Positions 25,638 to 34,286 of a stretch of DNA of 64,000 bases are shown in pieces. The stretch covers positions 1-64,000 of the forward strand of contig NZ_JAHKSI010000007.1 of assembly GCF_019720915.1 (NCBI RefSeq), read 5' to 3'. This stretch comes from Alkalihalobacillus sp. TS-13. Lineage in GTDB: Bacteria; Bacillota; Bacilli; Bacillales; Fictibacillaceae. The translations under genes were made by a program, and so were the position numbers. How positions within the stretch are numbered: the first letter of the stretch is position 1; each line of letters opens with the position of its first letter. The notes under the pieces were generated by a model that saw only the letters and a list, made by a program, of their open reading frames with translations, was not told the origin of the DNA and made no database searches.

Positions 25638-27329
25638 TTACATCTTCTCCGGCGCCTTGATCCCAAGCAGCCGGAGTCCTTCCTCCAACACAACCGTCAC
25701 AGCTTTTGCTACATTCAACCGGGCCATTTGCTTCTCTTTCGTTCCAGATAGGATCCGTACTTTCCCATAATATTGATTAAAGAATCGGGACAACTCGATC
25801 AAATAACGGGAGATGATGGACGGTTCATATTCCTTCAAAGCTCGGTCCACCGTACCAGGAAACTTCTCGAGCGTCAGGATGATCTCCCATAAATACGGTT
25901 CCTCGACATCATAAGACGGTGCTGGTTCCTCAGTCGTCCATTCCCCCTTCGCTAACAACGTACAAGCACGTGCATGCGTGTATTGGACATAAGGGCCTGT
26001 TTCTCCTTCAAAACGGAGCATGCTTGAAATATCGAATTCGACACTGTTCAATCGTGACTGTTTTAAATCATTGAAAATAACTGCACCGACCCCAACCATT
26101 TCTGCAACCAGTTCTTTATTTTCCAACGTCGGATTTTTACTTTCGATGTTTTCTTTTGCCTGCTGGATGGTTTGAGTAAGGACTTCTTCAAGCAATACCG
26201 TCTTCCCTTTTCGTGTAGACATTTTCTTTCCATCTTGCAGGATCATCCCAAAAGGAATATGTTCCATGTCATCTGCCCATGCATATCCCATTTTTGAAAG
26301 GACCTTTTTCACTTGTTCAAAGTGCAAGGATTGCTCGTGACCAACGACATACAAAGATTTCACGAATTGATATGTTACTTTTCTATATTTAGCAGCTGCC
26401 AGATCTCTTGTCGTATAAAGAGAGGCACCGTCCTTCTTCTGGATCAGGGCTGGTGGAAGGTTGAATTCTGATAAATCGACCACCATTGCACCCTCTGACT
26501 CAATCAATAATTTCTTTTCGCTGAGCTCTTCCACGACGGGTTTCATTTTATCGTTGTAGAACGCTTCCCCATTCATCGAATCGAATTGCACATCTAGTAA
26601 ATCATATATCTTTTGGAACTCCTTTAAAGATTCTTCTCTGAACCAGCTCCACAATTTTCTCGCTTCTTCATCTCCGTCTTCCAGTTTTTTGAACCATTCT
26701 CTTCCTTCATTGTCAAGATCAGGGTTACCCTTCACTTCTTCGTGGTATTTAACATACAGAGTGTTCAATTCCTTAATCGGACTTTTCTTGACGGCCGCTT
26801 CGTCCCCCCACTTGGTGTAGGCTGTCATCAGTTTTCCGAATTGCGTGCCCCAATCCCCTAGATGGTTGATACGGTACGGCTGGTATCCTTTTTTCGAAGC
26901 GATGTTGGCAATTGCATTTCCAATCACCGTTGAGCGCAAATGACCCATGGAAAAAGGCTTGGCAATGTTCGGTGATGAGAGATCGATGATAATAGTACCT
27001 TTATTCGTCGTTTCGCTGCCATATAACTGTCCATTTTCTAAAATCTCAGAAATAACCGCTTGTGTCAGCTGCTTTTTAGGCAAGAAAATGTTTAGGTAGG
27101 GTCCTGCAGCTTCTATTCGTTCAAAGTGGGTTGACCCTTTCAACTCTTCTGCTAACGTTTGGGCAATTTGAACCGGTGATTTTTTAAAAGTTTTTGCTAA
27201 TATAAAACATGGAAAGGCAAGGTCTCCTAAAGATCGATCAGGTGGTACTTCCAGGGTTTTTTCGATACCGCTTGCCGGAAGGTCGATCACTTTCTCTAAA
27301 TGTTGGGCTGTATATTGCTGTATTGTCAT
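25638..27329 (-). CDS. argS: Arginyl-tRNA synthetase (second bacterial type)
   Basis: About 563 residues, class I synthetase charging tRNA-Arg. The HIGH-type motif reads SPNIAKPFSMGHLRST, with SMGH in place of HVGH, and the KMSKS-type loop is KKMSTRKGK; the C-terminal DALR anticodon-binding domain begins near YVQYTHARACTLL. It resembles the ArgRS form of clostridia, lactobacilli and B. cereus rather than the B. subtilis housekeeping ArgS. The ATG at 27329 has AAAGGAG 9 nt upstream. A T-box at 27930-28170 precedes it, but a ~500-bp repeat lies in between. Confidence 0.93.
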   Translation of the reverse strand: MTIQQYTAQHLEKVIDLPASGIEKTLEVPPDRSLGDLAFPCFILAKTFKKSPVQIAQTLAEELKGSTHFERIEAAGPYLNIFLPKKQLTQAVISEILENGQLYGSETTNKGTIIIDLSSPNIAKPFSMGHLRSTVIGNAIANIASKKGYQPYRINHLGDWGTQFGKLMTAYTKWGDEAAVKKSPIKELNTLYVKYHEEVKGNPDLDNEGREWFKKLEDGDEEARKLWSWFREESLKEFQKIYDLLDVQFDSMNGEAFYNDKMKPVVEELSEKKLLIESEGAMVVDLSEFNLPPALIQKKDGASLYTTRDLAAAKYRKVTYQFVKSLYVVGHEQSLHFEQVKKVLSKMGYAWADDMEHIPFGMILQDGKKMSTRKGKTVLLEEVLTQTIQQAKENIESKNPTLENKELVAEMVGVGAVIFNDLKQSRLNSVEFDISSMLRFEGETGPYVQYTHARACTLLAKGEWTTEEPAPSYDVEEPYLWEIILTLEKFPGTVDRALKEYEPSIISRYLIELSRFFNQYYGKVRILSGTKEKQMARLNVAKAVTVVLEEGLRLLGIKAPEKM

Positions 27330-27395
27330 GTCCATTCACTCCTTTATTTTCAATCACAAATTAATTTCTTTGATGAAGAAAGACTGAAGGCTTAA

Positions 27396-27905
27396 TGTTG
27401 ATTTTCGAAATTCGCGACACTCCAGCGGGAAAAGCGAGCCAAGCGAGACCCGACACATTTTAAAAGGATCTTCGACTATAATAATGAACTTCGACTAAAT
27501 ACCACCACGTCCTATGGTGAACGTCGAAGTCAGTACATCCTGTACAAGTACGTCCTGTGGTGAACGTCGAAGCCAGCATAAGGAAAGCTACTAAGAATTC
27601 TCATCGTAGACACGAAAATGATTTCATTTTTGTGTTGACTTCCTGTGCAAGCGAGGAGGCTTGCGGAAGTAGGTGAATGCGAAGAAGTGATGTCCAGCTC
27701 AGCGACCCAGTCACTTGGATCACTTCAAACTTCCTGCGGCGGTCGACACATTGATTGACATCCTTATGAGTGAGCCCACGCAGAACCAAGTCTTTGTTTG
27801 GTTCGAGCCTCCTCGTCCGTTTTCCAGTGACCTGCGTGACTAATCAGGTCGCTTCCGCTTTTCGTTTGCCCGCGGAAAGGGAGTGAATTTCGCAGAAATC
27901 AACAA
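27396..27905 (+). repeat. Modular GC-rich intergenic repeat, long form (copy 4)
   Basis: Contains modules A, C and B in order: TTCGCGACACTCCAGCGGGA, module C with two CGTCCT[AG]TGGTGAACGTCGAAG units (about 27506-27575), AAAATGATTTCATTTT, GCGAGGAGGCTTGCGG, then module B and CCGCGGAAAGGGAGTGAATT with AAATCAACAA at the end. It lies between the argS T-box and the argS start codon. Confidence 0.88.
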
Positions 27906-27929
27906 AAAGAACATCAAAACTTTTCCAAT

Positions 27930-28170
27930 AAAAAAACGCCTCTCATTAAATGAGAGACGAGATTATCCCGCGGTACCACTCTGCTTGTTCTACAATAAGA
28001 ACCAACTTTGTCCCCTTAACGCAGGGCTGCGCCTTCTCCTACCCGCTTTCAAAAAAGCTTTTCCGAGGTGCGGTTCAATAACAGGCTATACTGGACTTCC
28101 ACCAACTCCAGTTCGCTTTCAAAATCACCTGATATCTACTCTCCTCTTCAAGAAAGTTCGTTGTTTATTT
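27930..28170 (-). promoter_or_regulatory. T-box riboswitch leader for argS
   Basis: The conserved T-box AGAGTGGTACCGCGGG lies at 27967-27982 and is followed by a terminator hairpin CGTCTCTCAT/ATGAGAGGCG plus T7 (27930-27959). The stem I region shows GGTGGAAGTCC. The candidate specifier is CGC (Arg) at 28070-28072 within GAACCGCACC, which tRNA-Arg(ACG) of the cluster at 666-742 would read. Uncharged tRNA-Arg would stabilise the antiterminator and raise argS expression. Confidence 0.9.
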
Positions 28171-28176
28171 TTTCTT

Positions 28177-28205
28177 ATTATAGTCATCTTGACGATAAAT
28201 GGCAA
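28177..28205 (-). promoter_or_regulatory. Sigma-A promoter of the argS T-box leader
   Basis: On the minus strand TTGCCA (28200-28205), a 17-nt spacer and a perfect TATAAT (28177-28182), placing the start a few bases before the T-box leader. Confidence 0.85.
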
Positions 28206-28307
28206 TATTAAATGAGGAAGAGTTTTGTGGAACCTTTAAACTTTAACGAATTAACAAAATTTGTTATTATGTAGATTCGGAATGATAACGTTATTTTAAA
28301 GGTTCTG

Positions 28308-28570
28308 TTAAAGGGACTCCTGCGGGAACGACGGTCCAGGCGAGACCCCACACCTTTTATCAGGATCTTCGACTAAGACCCACCACTAATGCTTGGAAGT
28401 GATGTCTAGCTCAGCGACAAGCCACTTGGATCACTTCAAACCTCCTGCGGCGGCAACAGCCTCCTCGTCCGTTTTCCAGTGACCTGCGTGGCTAATCGGG
28501 TCGCTTCCGCTTTTCGTTCGCCCGCGGAATGGGAGAGAATTTCGTAGAAATCAACAATAAAAACTAATAA
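28308..28570 (+). repeat. Modular GC-rich intergenic repeat, degenerate (copy 5)
   Basis: Forward copy with shortened modules: GGGACTCCTGCGGGAA, AGGATCTTCGACTA (module C remnant), GTGATGTCTAGCTCAGCGAC, ACTTGGATCACTTCAAAC, GCTTCCGCTTTTCGTTCGCC, then AAATCAACAATAAA. It lies directly upstream of the LTA-synthase-type gene. Confidence 0.8.
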
Positions 28571-28675
28571 AACCTAAGTGGAAAAAATGTGGAACTTTCC
28601 TTTCACTTGCTCGTCTATAAAATAGGTATGAATTATGCAACAGTGTGCGCTTGTGTCAACTAGGAGGTTGCAATT

Positions 28676-30517
28676 ATGAAAGAGCGAATCAAAAATTACG
28701 ATAGCCTGATCATTACAGCATTTATGCTGTGGATCAAAACTTATTTCGTTTATAAAGTATGCTTCAACCTAGAGACGAGCAATTGGGTGCAAGAATTGAT
28801 CCTGGTAATCAATCCTCTTAGTTCTGTGCTTTTTTCTTTAGCACTTGTCTATCTCTTCCCAACCCGCCTCCGTAATCGAGTTACCTTGATCATTGCGGCT
28901 ATATTTTCAATCATCCTGTATGCCAATACATTATATTATCGGTTTTTCAATGATTTCATCACCGTACCTGTTTTATTCCAAACGAATAACGTCGGGGACA
29001 TCGGAAACAGTGTCATTGCGCAAACCTATTGGTATGACATTGTCTTTTTTGCCGACCTCATTCTCTTACACTTCTTAAACAAGCGCGGCCACCTAAAGCA
29101 AGCAGCTTATCCGAAAGCCACCCTGTATAAAATACTGATTACCGCTGTTGTAATCCTAGCAGTCAACCTTGGACTTGCAGAATCTGAACGACCGGAATTA
29201 CTAACCCGGACGTTTGATCGGGAACTGCTTGTAAAAAACCTTGGTACTTACAATTACCATATATACGATCTCGTTTTGCAGTCTAAAACATCCGCACAGA
29301 AGGCCTTAGCGGATAACGTGGATATCGTGGAGGTCAATCAGTATACAGCGCATAAATCAGTAGAGCCGAATGAAGATCTGCAAGGTATTGCTGAAGGCAA
29401 GAACATCATAATGATTTCAATGGAATCTACCCAGCAGTTTGTGATTGGAAGAGAAATCAACGGGAAGGAAATTACACCTTTCCTAAATGAATTCATCAAG
29501 GAAAGTTATTATTTTAACAACTTTTATCACCAAACCGGTCAGGGAAAAACGTCTGATTCTGAGTTTCTGATTGAAAACTCTTTGTATCCTTTACCAAGAG
29601 GAGCTGTCTTCCAAACCCATGCATTGAATGAATATTATGCAACGCCTGAAATCATCAAGAAACATGGCTATTTTAGCACTGTCTTTCACGGAAACAACAA
29701 AAGCTTCTGGAATAGAGACATCATGTACAAGTCCTTAGGTTATGATCAATTCTATGCAGAACAGTATTATTCGATTGATGAAACGAACAAAATCAATTAC
29801 GGATTAAAAGATGAGCCTTTCTTCGACCAATCGATGAGATATGTAAAGGATCTTCAACAACCGTTTTATGCAAAATTCATCACATTGACCAACCATCATC
29901 CATTCAAATTCAGTGAAGAAGACCAAATGATTCCTACTTTCGATACGGGAGATCCTATCGTTGATCGTTACCCTGTCACTGTCCGTTATACGGATGAGGC
30001 GATTAAAAATTTTGTGCAACAATTGAAAAGTCATGGTCTTTATGAGGATTCAATCATTATCATTTACGGGGACCATTATGGTATATCCGAACAGCATAAC
30101 AATGCGATGGCCCAGGTATTGAATAAAGAAATCACACCTTATGAAAATGTCCAGTTACAAAGAGTTCCTCTGATCATCCATATTCCTGGTCAAGAGGGGA
30201 AAACCATTTCGAACGTTTCTGGGCAGATTGATCTTAAACCGACAATTCTGAATCTGCTGGGTATTAAAGATGAAGGAATCCAATTCGGTACAGATCTCTT
30301 TTCAGAAGATCATAAAAACTTCGCGATTTTACGTGACCGCAGCATCGTAACCGATAAGTACGTTTATGCTTCGGATACGTGTTTCGACCGTAAGTCTGGA
30401 AAAGAAGTGGCACGTGAATCCTGTTCAAAAGCAAGAGAAAAACTGATCGAGCTTGAATTATCTGATGGTTTGATCTACGGTGACCTGTTGCGATTTACAA
30501 AGTATGCAAAAGAGTGA
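28676..30517 (+). CDS. Lipoteichoic acid synthase family protein (LtaS-like)
   Basis: 613 residues: five N-terminal membrane helices (about 10-185) and an extracellular sulfatase-fold domain. The catalytic threonine is Thr252 in MISMESTQQF, and metal/substrate motifs include GQGKTSDSEF, FHGNNKSFWNRD, TNHHPF and YGDHYG. The family polymerises glycerol-phosphate from phosphatidylglycerol outside the membrane. It may be a primary synthase or a paralogue (YqgS/YfnI/YvgJ type); the sequence does not decide. AGGAGGTTGC precedes the ATG. Confidence 0.92.
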   Translation: MKERIKNYDSLIITAFMLWIKTYFVYKVCFNLETSNWVQELILVINPLSSVLFSLALVYLFPTRLRNRVTLIIAAIFSIILYANTLYYRFFNDFITVPVLFQTNNVGDIGNSVIAQTYWYDIVFFADLILLHFLNKRGHLKQAAYPKATLYKILITAVVILAVNLGLAESERPELLTRTFDRELLVKNLGTYNYHIYDLVLQSKTSAQKALADNVDIVEVNQYTAHKSVEPNEDLQGIAEGKNIIMISMESTQQFVIGREINGKEITPFLNEFIKESYYFNNFYHQTGQGKTSDSEFLIENSLYPLPRGAVFQTHALNEYYATPEIIKKHGYFSTVFHGNNKSFWNRDIMYKSLGYDQFYAEQYYSIDETNKINYGLKDEPFFDQSMRYVKDLQQPFYAKFITLTNHHPFKFSEEDQMIPTFDTGDPIVDRYPVTVRYTDEAIKNFVQQLKSHGLYEDSIIIIYGDHYGISEQHNNAMAQVLNKEITPYENVQLQRVPLIIHIPGQEGKTISNVSGQIDLKPTILNLLGIKDEGIQFGTDLFSEDHKNFAILRDRSIVTDKYVYASDTCFDRKSGKEVARESCSKAREKLIELELSDGLIYGDLLRFTKYAKE

Positions 30518-30553
30518 CTTAGTGAGGCTAGAGCCTTCAAGTCACTCTTTTTT
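30511..30553 (+). terminator. Terminator of the LtaS-like gene
   Basis: AGAGTGACTT (30511-30520, overlapping the stop codon) pairs with AAGTCACTCT and is followed by TTTTTT. Confidence 0.8.
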
Positions 30554-30594
30554 GTTGGTATAGATTGGTATATTCTCAACCCTCGAAATATACT

Positions 30595-30705
30595 CACCTA
30601 GCTTGCTTGCTTTCCCGTAGGAGTCTCGTATATTTCTACGGCTGAACGATTCATTCTCTTATCTGCTTGCAATAGAGACCAAACTTTAAGAAAACAGCCT
30701 ACGAA
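30595..30705 (+). repeat. Truncated GGCTGTTTTC-end repeat
   Basis: The right part of the element seen complete at 59550-59746: CTAGCTTGCTTGCTTTCCCG, GGAGTCTCGTATATTTC, then AAGAAAACAGCC. The left part is missing. The rest of the gap up to 30838 shows nothing recognisable. Confidence 0.65.
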
Positions 30706-30838
30706 AATAATCGAAATAAGTAAGCGGACTATAGTAGCCATCCACCCGAAGTATGTCTATTGAAGTCTGGAGAAGTTTGTCAGTATTCCTCATGATTTTT
30801 TTAATTGTAACGGATCTTAAACTGTGAGAATATCTTTG

Positions 30839-32206
30839 TCAACAATTGATCGGCATCTCCCAATTTTTGATCCAGCCTCGTGCTTTCATCGCTTGAGCCA
30901 ATCGCCCGACACCTAACAGATAAGCCGCTTCTCTCATCTTCACCTGTTTTGCTTCCTTTATTTCGTACACGGCTTTAAATGCGGCTGTCATTTTCTCTTC
31001 TAACTTCTCCAATACCTCTTCCTCTTTCCAGGCATAGTGCATGGCATTCTGTACCCATTCAAAATAAGATACCGTAACGCCGCCCGAATTACACAAAATA
31101 TCAGGTATGATAAAAACACCCTTGTCCTCTAGAATTTGTGTCCCCTCAGGTGTAGTCGGACCGTTTGCAGCTTCTGCAATGATTTTTGCTTTGATCTCCC
31201 CTGCATTATTTCCAGTGATCTGATTTTCTAATGCGGCAGGAATGAGAATATCACAGTCTAAACCAAATAAATCCTCATTTGAAATCTCTTTACTATCTGA
31301 AAAGCCTTTGACGGTCTTATGGTCTTCCATGTGCATGATCAAGCCAGGGATATCAAGACCATTTTCATTCAATGCTCCACCTTTTGCATCAGTTACCGCG
31401 ATAACTTTCACCCCTGCCTCAGCCAAGTATTTTGCTGTGATCGAGCCGACGTTACCAAAACCTTGTATAGCCGCTTTCATGCCCGAGAGGTCCAGGTTCA
31501 ACCTTTTTGCAGCCTCTTGAATCGTGATGACAACACCTCGGCCTGTCGCTTCAATCCGCCCTTCTGATCCGCCAATAATCAAAGGCTTACCAGTGATGAA
31601 GCCTGGTACATTATGTCCTCTCAGACGATCGAATTCATCAAGCATCCACCCCATGATTTGCGGACTTGTATTGACATCGGGTGCTGGTATGTCTTTCTCT
31701 GGGCCCATGATCGGTTCAAGCTCGCGAATGAATCCGCGGCTCAACTCTTCAATTTCACGTTCTGACATGTCTTCCGGATTGACAATGATTCCACCTTTTC
31801 CACCACCGAAGGGAATACCGACAATCGCTGCTTTCAAGGACATCCACATCGATAGCGCAATGACCTCATCTTCATTTACCTTAGGGTGGAAACGGACACC
31901 CCCTTTGGTTGGTCCGAGGATATCTGTATGCTGAGAGCGCATACCTGTATAATTGACGACGTCACCGTCATCCCGTCGCACAGGGATGGACACTTTCATG
32001 ATCCTTTTCGGTTTCTTTAAAATGTCATAAACCCCTTCTTGAAGCTCAAGGGTTTCACATGCACGTTCGATCAAGCGTTGAACAATAAGATAAGGGTTGG
32101 TGATTTCCTCACCGTCCCTCTCCTCTTTTGCAGGCATTTCCGGCTTGATTGTACCTGCTAGTTCTTTTGCAACGTGCTCCTCGGTTTGTTTCTTGTTTGC
32201 TGCCAT
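30839..32206 (-). CDS. NAD(P)-dependent glutamate dehydrogenase (RocG/GudB type)
   Basis: 455 residues catalysing glutamate to 2-oxoglutarate plus ammonia. The catalytic lysine motif PFGGGKGG, GPTKGGVRFHP and Rossmann signature GFGNVGSITAKYLAEAG are present. The ~30-residue N-terminal extension (AANKKQTEEHVAKELAG...) makes it longer than B. subtilis RocG/GudB (424). GGAGGTTGTATAA supports the start. It is divergent from motP. Confidence 0.95.
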   Translation of the reverse strand: MAANKKQTEEHVAKELAGTIKPEMPAKEERDGEEITNPYLIVQRLIERACETLELQEGVYDILKKPKRIMKVSIPVRRDDGDVVNYTGMRSQHTDILGPTKGGVRFHPKVNEDEVIALSMWMSLKAAIVGIPFGGGKGGIIVNPEDMSEREIEELSRGFIRELEPIMGPEKDIPAPDVNTSPQIMGWMLDEFDRLRGHNVPGFITGKPLIIGGSEGRIEATGRGVVITIQEAAKRLNLDLSGMKAAIQGFGNVGSITAKYLAEAGVKVIAVTDAKGGALNENGLDIPGLIMHMEDHKTVKGFSDSKEISNEDLFGLDCDILIPAALENQITGNNAGEIKAKIIAEAANGPTTPEGTQILEDKGVFIIPDILCNSGGVTVSYFEWVQNAMHYAWKEEEVLEKLEEKMTAAFKAVYEIKEAKQVKMREAAYLLGVGRLAQAMKARGWIKNWEMPINC

Positions 32207-32469
32207 TTATACAACCTCCATTACTGCCCGCATTTATTCAGACCTCTTTTTACCATTTATAGTCTTAGTATGTCCCGTATTACGTCACTTCTACTCATCT
32301 TCCAGATTTACATTGATGATGAACCATTCAACTTTCCTCACTCTATTGATTCCAAATTCCTATTAAACAAATATAGGAAAGCTGACGATATTAACCATAA
32401 CAATAACGTTTTTTTCTTAGACAATTGGGCGGATTTTGATAGAAATTTTAAAGTGAGGATGAGCTTCTT

Positions 32470-33270
32470 ATGGATAAAGCTTCAGTGATCGGAATCATTC
32501 TTGGGGTCATTGCAATCGGGGTAGGGATGTTTTTAAAAGGGGTGAACCCTGTTGCACTTTTCAATCCCGCTGCGCTATTGATCATCTTTGCAGGAACGGC
32601 AGCCTCGATACTCATTGCCTTCCCTCTGAATGAAATAAAAAAAATTCCTAAGCTCTTGAAGATTTTGTTTACGGATAAAAAAATGACGACAGTCGAAGAA
32701 TTAGTCCCGATCTTTGCGGATTGGGCTACGATTGCAAGAAAGGAAGGACTTCTTGCATTGGAGACACATGCAGACGACATTGATGATCCATTTTTAAAAA
32801 ACGGCATGAAGATGGTGATTGACGGTCAGACGCCCGAGTTCATTCGTGATGTCATGGTCGAGGATCTTGCTGCTATGGAAGAACGGCATGAAAGCTCAGC
32901 AGCTATCTTCACACAGGCTGGTACTTATGCCCCTACATTAGGTGTTCTTGGAGCAGTAGTTGGACTTATTGCTGCTTTAGGAAACCTGCAGGATATCGAT
33001 GCATTAGGAAAAGCCATTGCCGCAGCGTTCATTGCTACGTTATTCGGTATTTTCACAGGATACGTACTATGGCACCCTTTCGCAAACAAGTTGAAACGGA
33101 AATCAAAGCAAGAAGTAATGGTAAAACAAGTCATGGTTGAAGGAATTTTATCAATACAAGACGGCGCTTCCCCTCGTGTCATAGAAGAAAAGCTGAAAAT
33201 CTATGTCCCTGCTAATCAGCGAAATCAAGAAACTCCTGTTGTTCAGGAAGGAGAGGGGCTTAATGCTTAA
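32470..33270 (+). CDS. motP: Flagellar stator protein MotP (MotA-like)
   Basis: 266 residues, four-helix MotA/TolQ/ExbB-family channel subunit. TM segments lie at about 5-25, 32-52, 150-172 and 180-202 (GTYAPTLGVLGAVVGLIAALGNL, FIATLFGIFTGYVLW). With the next gene it forms the pair equivalent to B. subtilis MotPS (YtxDE), a sodium-driven stator; ion specificity is inferred from family, not from the sequence. Confidence 0.9.
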   Translation: MDKASVIGIILGVIAIGVGMFLKGVNPVALFNPAALLIIFAGTAASILIAFPLNEIKKIPKLLKILFTDKKMTTVEELVPIFADWATIARKEGLLALETHADDIDDPFLKNGMKMVIDGQTPEFIRDVMVEDLAAMEERHESSAAIFTQAGTYAPTLGVLGAVVGLIAALGNLQDIDALGKAIAAAFIATLFGIFTGYVLWHPFANKLKRKSKQEVMVKQVMVEGILSIQDGASPRVIEEKLKIYVPANQRNQETPVVQEGEGLNA

Positions 33271-34021
33271 AACCCGTCAAAAGAAAAAAGAAGAGCATAT
33301 TGATGAAACCTGGCTGATCCCTTATGCAGATATGCTGACCCTGCTTCTGGCGTTGTTCATTGTCCTGTTTGCAGTGAGTACCGTTGATGCTGCAAAATTC
33401 GAGAACATGGCGAACTCTTTCAAGTCTGCACTGAATGGCGGAACAGGTCCCTTGGATTATACGAGCCCTGTAAGCATTGTTGAACAGACGTCCATTCCGA
33501 CAAGTGAAAATGCTCTTGTACCTACGGATGATCGTGAAAAAAAGTATGGCGATCTCGATCAATTACAGTTGAAAGAAATTAAAGAGAAAATCGATGGCTA
33601 TATTGACGATAACAACTTGAATAAAAGTTTGAAAACGACGCTGACGGAGAGCGGATTGATCATAACAATATTGGATAATGCACTATTTGATTCAGGTAGT
33701 GCTTACATTAAAGAAGGAGCTGTGGGACTTGCAAAAGAAATCTCCCAGCTGCTCGTAACAGACCCGCCGAGACAAATCGTCATCGCGGGCCACACGGATA
33801 ATGTACCGATCCAAAATAATGAATTCAGCTCGAATTGGGAGCTGAGCGCACAACGTTCCATAAATTTCATGCAATTGCTGCTTCAAAACGAAAACCTCGA
33901 TCCTACGAAGTTCAGTCAAACTGGTTACGGGGAGTTCCAACCTGTGGCGTCGAACGACACACCTGAAGGACGAGCGAAGAACAGACGAGTCGAAGTGAAG
34001 ATTTTGCCGTACAATGAATAG
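33263..34021 (+). CDS. motS: Flagellar stator protein MotS (MotB-like)
   Basis: 252 residues: one N-terminal membrane helix with the ion-binding aspartate Asp23 in PYADMLTLLLALFIVLFAVS, a plug/linker, and a C-terminal OmpA-like peptidoglycan-binding domain (IVIAGHTDNVPI, SNWELSAQRSINFM, NRRVEVKI). The ATG at 33263 follows GGAGAGGGG and overlaps motP by 8 nt. Confidence 0.9.
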   Translation: MLKTRQKKKEEHIDETWLIPYADMLTLLLALFIVLFAVSTVDAAKFENMANSFKSALNGGTGPLDYTSPVSIVEQTSIPTSENALVPTDDREKKYGDLDQLQLKEIKEKIDGYIDDNNLNKSLKTTLTESGLIITILDNALFDSGSAYIKEGAVGLAKEISQLLVTDPPRQIVIAGHTDNVPIQNNEFSSNWELSAQRSINFMQLLLQNENLDPTKFSQTGYGEFQPVASNDTPEGRAKNRRVEVKILPYNE

Positions 34022-34035
34022 AATTACAGAGGGAA

Positions 34036-34064
34036 GGAGTGACTGCCAATGGGTCACTCCTTTT
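34036..34064 (+). terminator. Terminator of motPS
   Basis: GGAGTGAC and GTCACTCC form a hairpin followed by TTTT, 15 nt after the motS stop. Confidence 0.8.
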
Positions 34065-34087
34065 GGATTATGTAGGTAGCGGACAAG

Positions 34088-34240
34088 GCTTTGTTAAAAG
34101 ATTTTGTTGATTTCAAGCGAAATTTGCGACACTCCTGAGGGAACTGCGAGCCAGGCGAGACCCCGCAGCGAGGAACTCGCGAGGAGGCTCGCGGATCGCC
34201 CGCGGAAAGGGAGTAAATTTCGGAGAAATCAACAGTTAAA
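34088..34240 (+). repeat. Modular GC-rich intergenic repeat, short core form (copy 6)
   Basis: The minimal complete form: GGCTTTGTTAAAAG, TTTGTTGATTT, GCGAAATTTGCGACACTCC, GCGAGCCAGGCGAGACCCCG, GCGAGGAACTCGCGAGGAGG, CTCGCGG, CGCCCGCGGAAAGGGAG, TAAATTTCGGAGAAATCAAC. It is rich in internal inverted repeats and could fold into a strong structure. Confidence 0.85.
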
Positions 34241-34256
34241 AAAAATGCCCACAAGT

Positions 34257-34282
34257 AAAACAGCTGCCACAGTTGGCAGCTG
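34257..34282 (-). terminator. Terminator of sigX-rsiX
   Basis: On the minus strand CAGCTGCCA and TGGCAGCTG pair, followed by TTTT, just after the rsiX stop. Confidence 0.8.
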
Positions 34283-34286
34283 GTTA

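Noticed and set aside
27883-28215. 110-codon plus-strand open frame
   Set aside because: It is the complement of the argS T-box leader and has no ribosome site.
28308-28570. Possible second riboswitch upstream of the LtaS-like gene
   Set aside because: The structured DNA there is a degenerate copy of the GC-rich repeat rather than a known riboswitch class.
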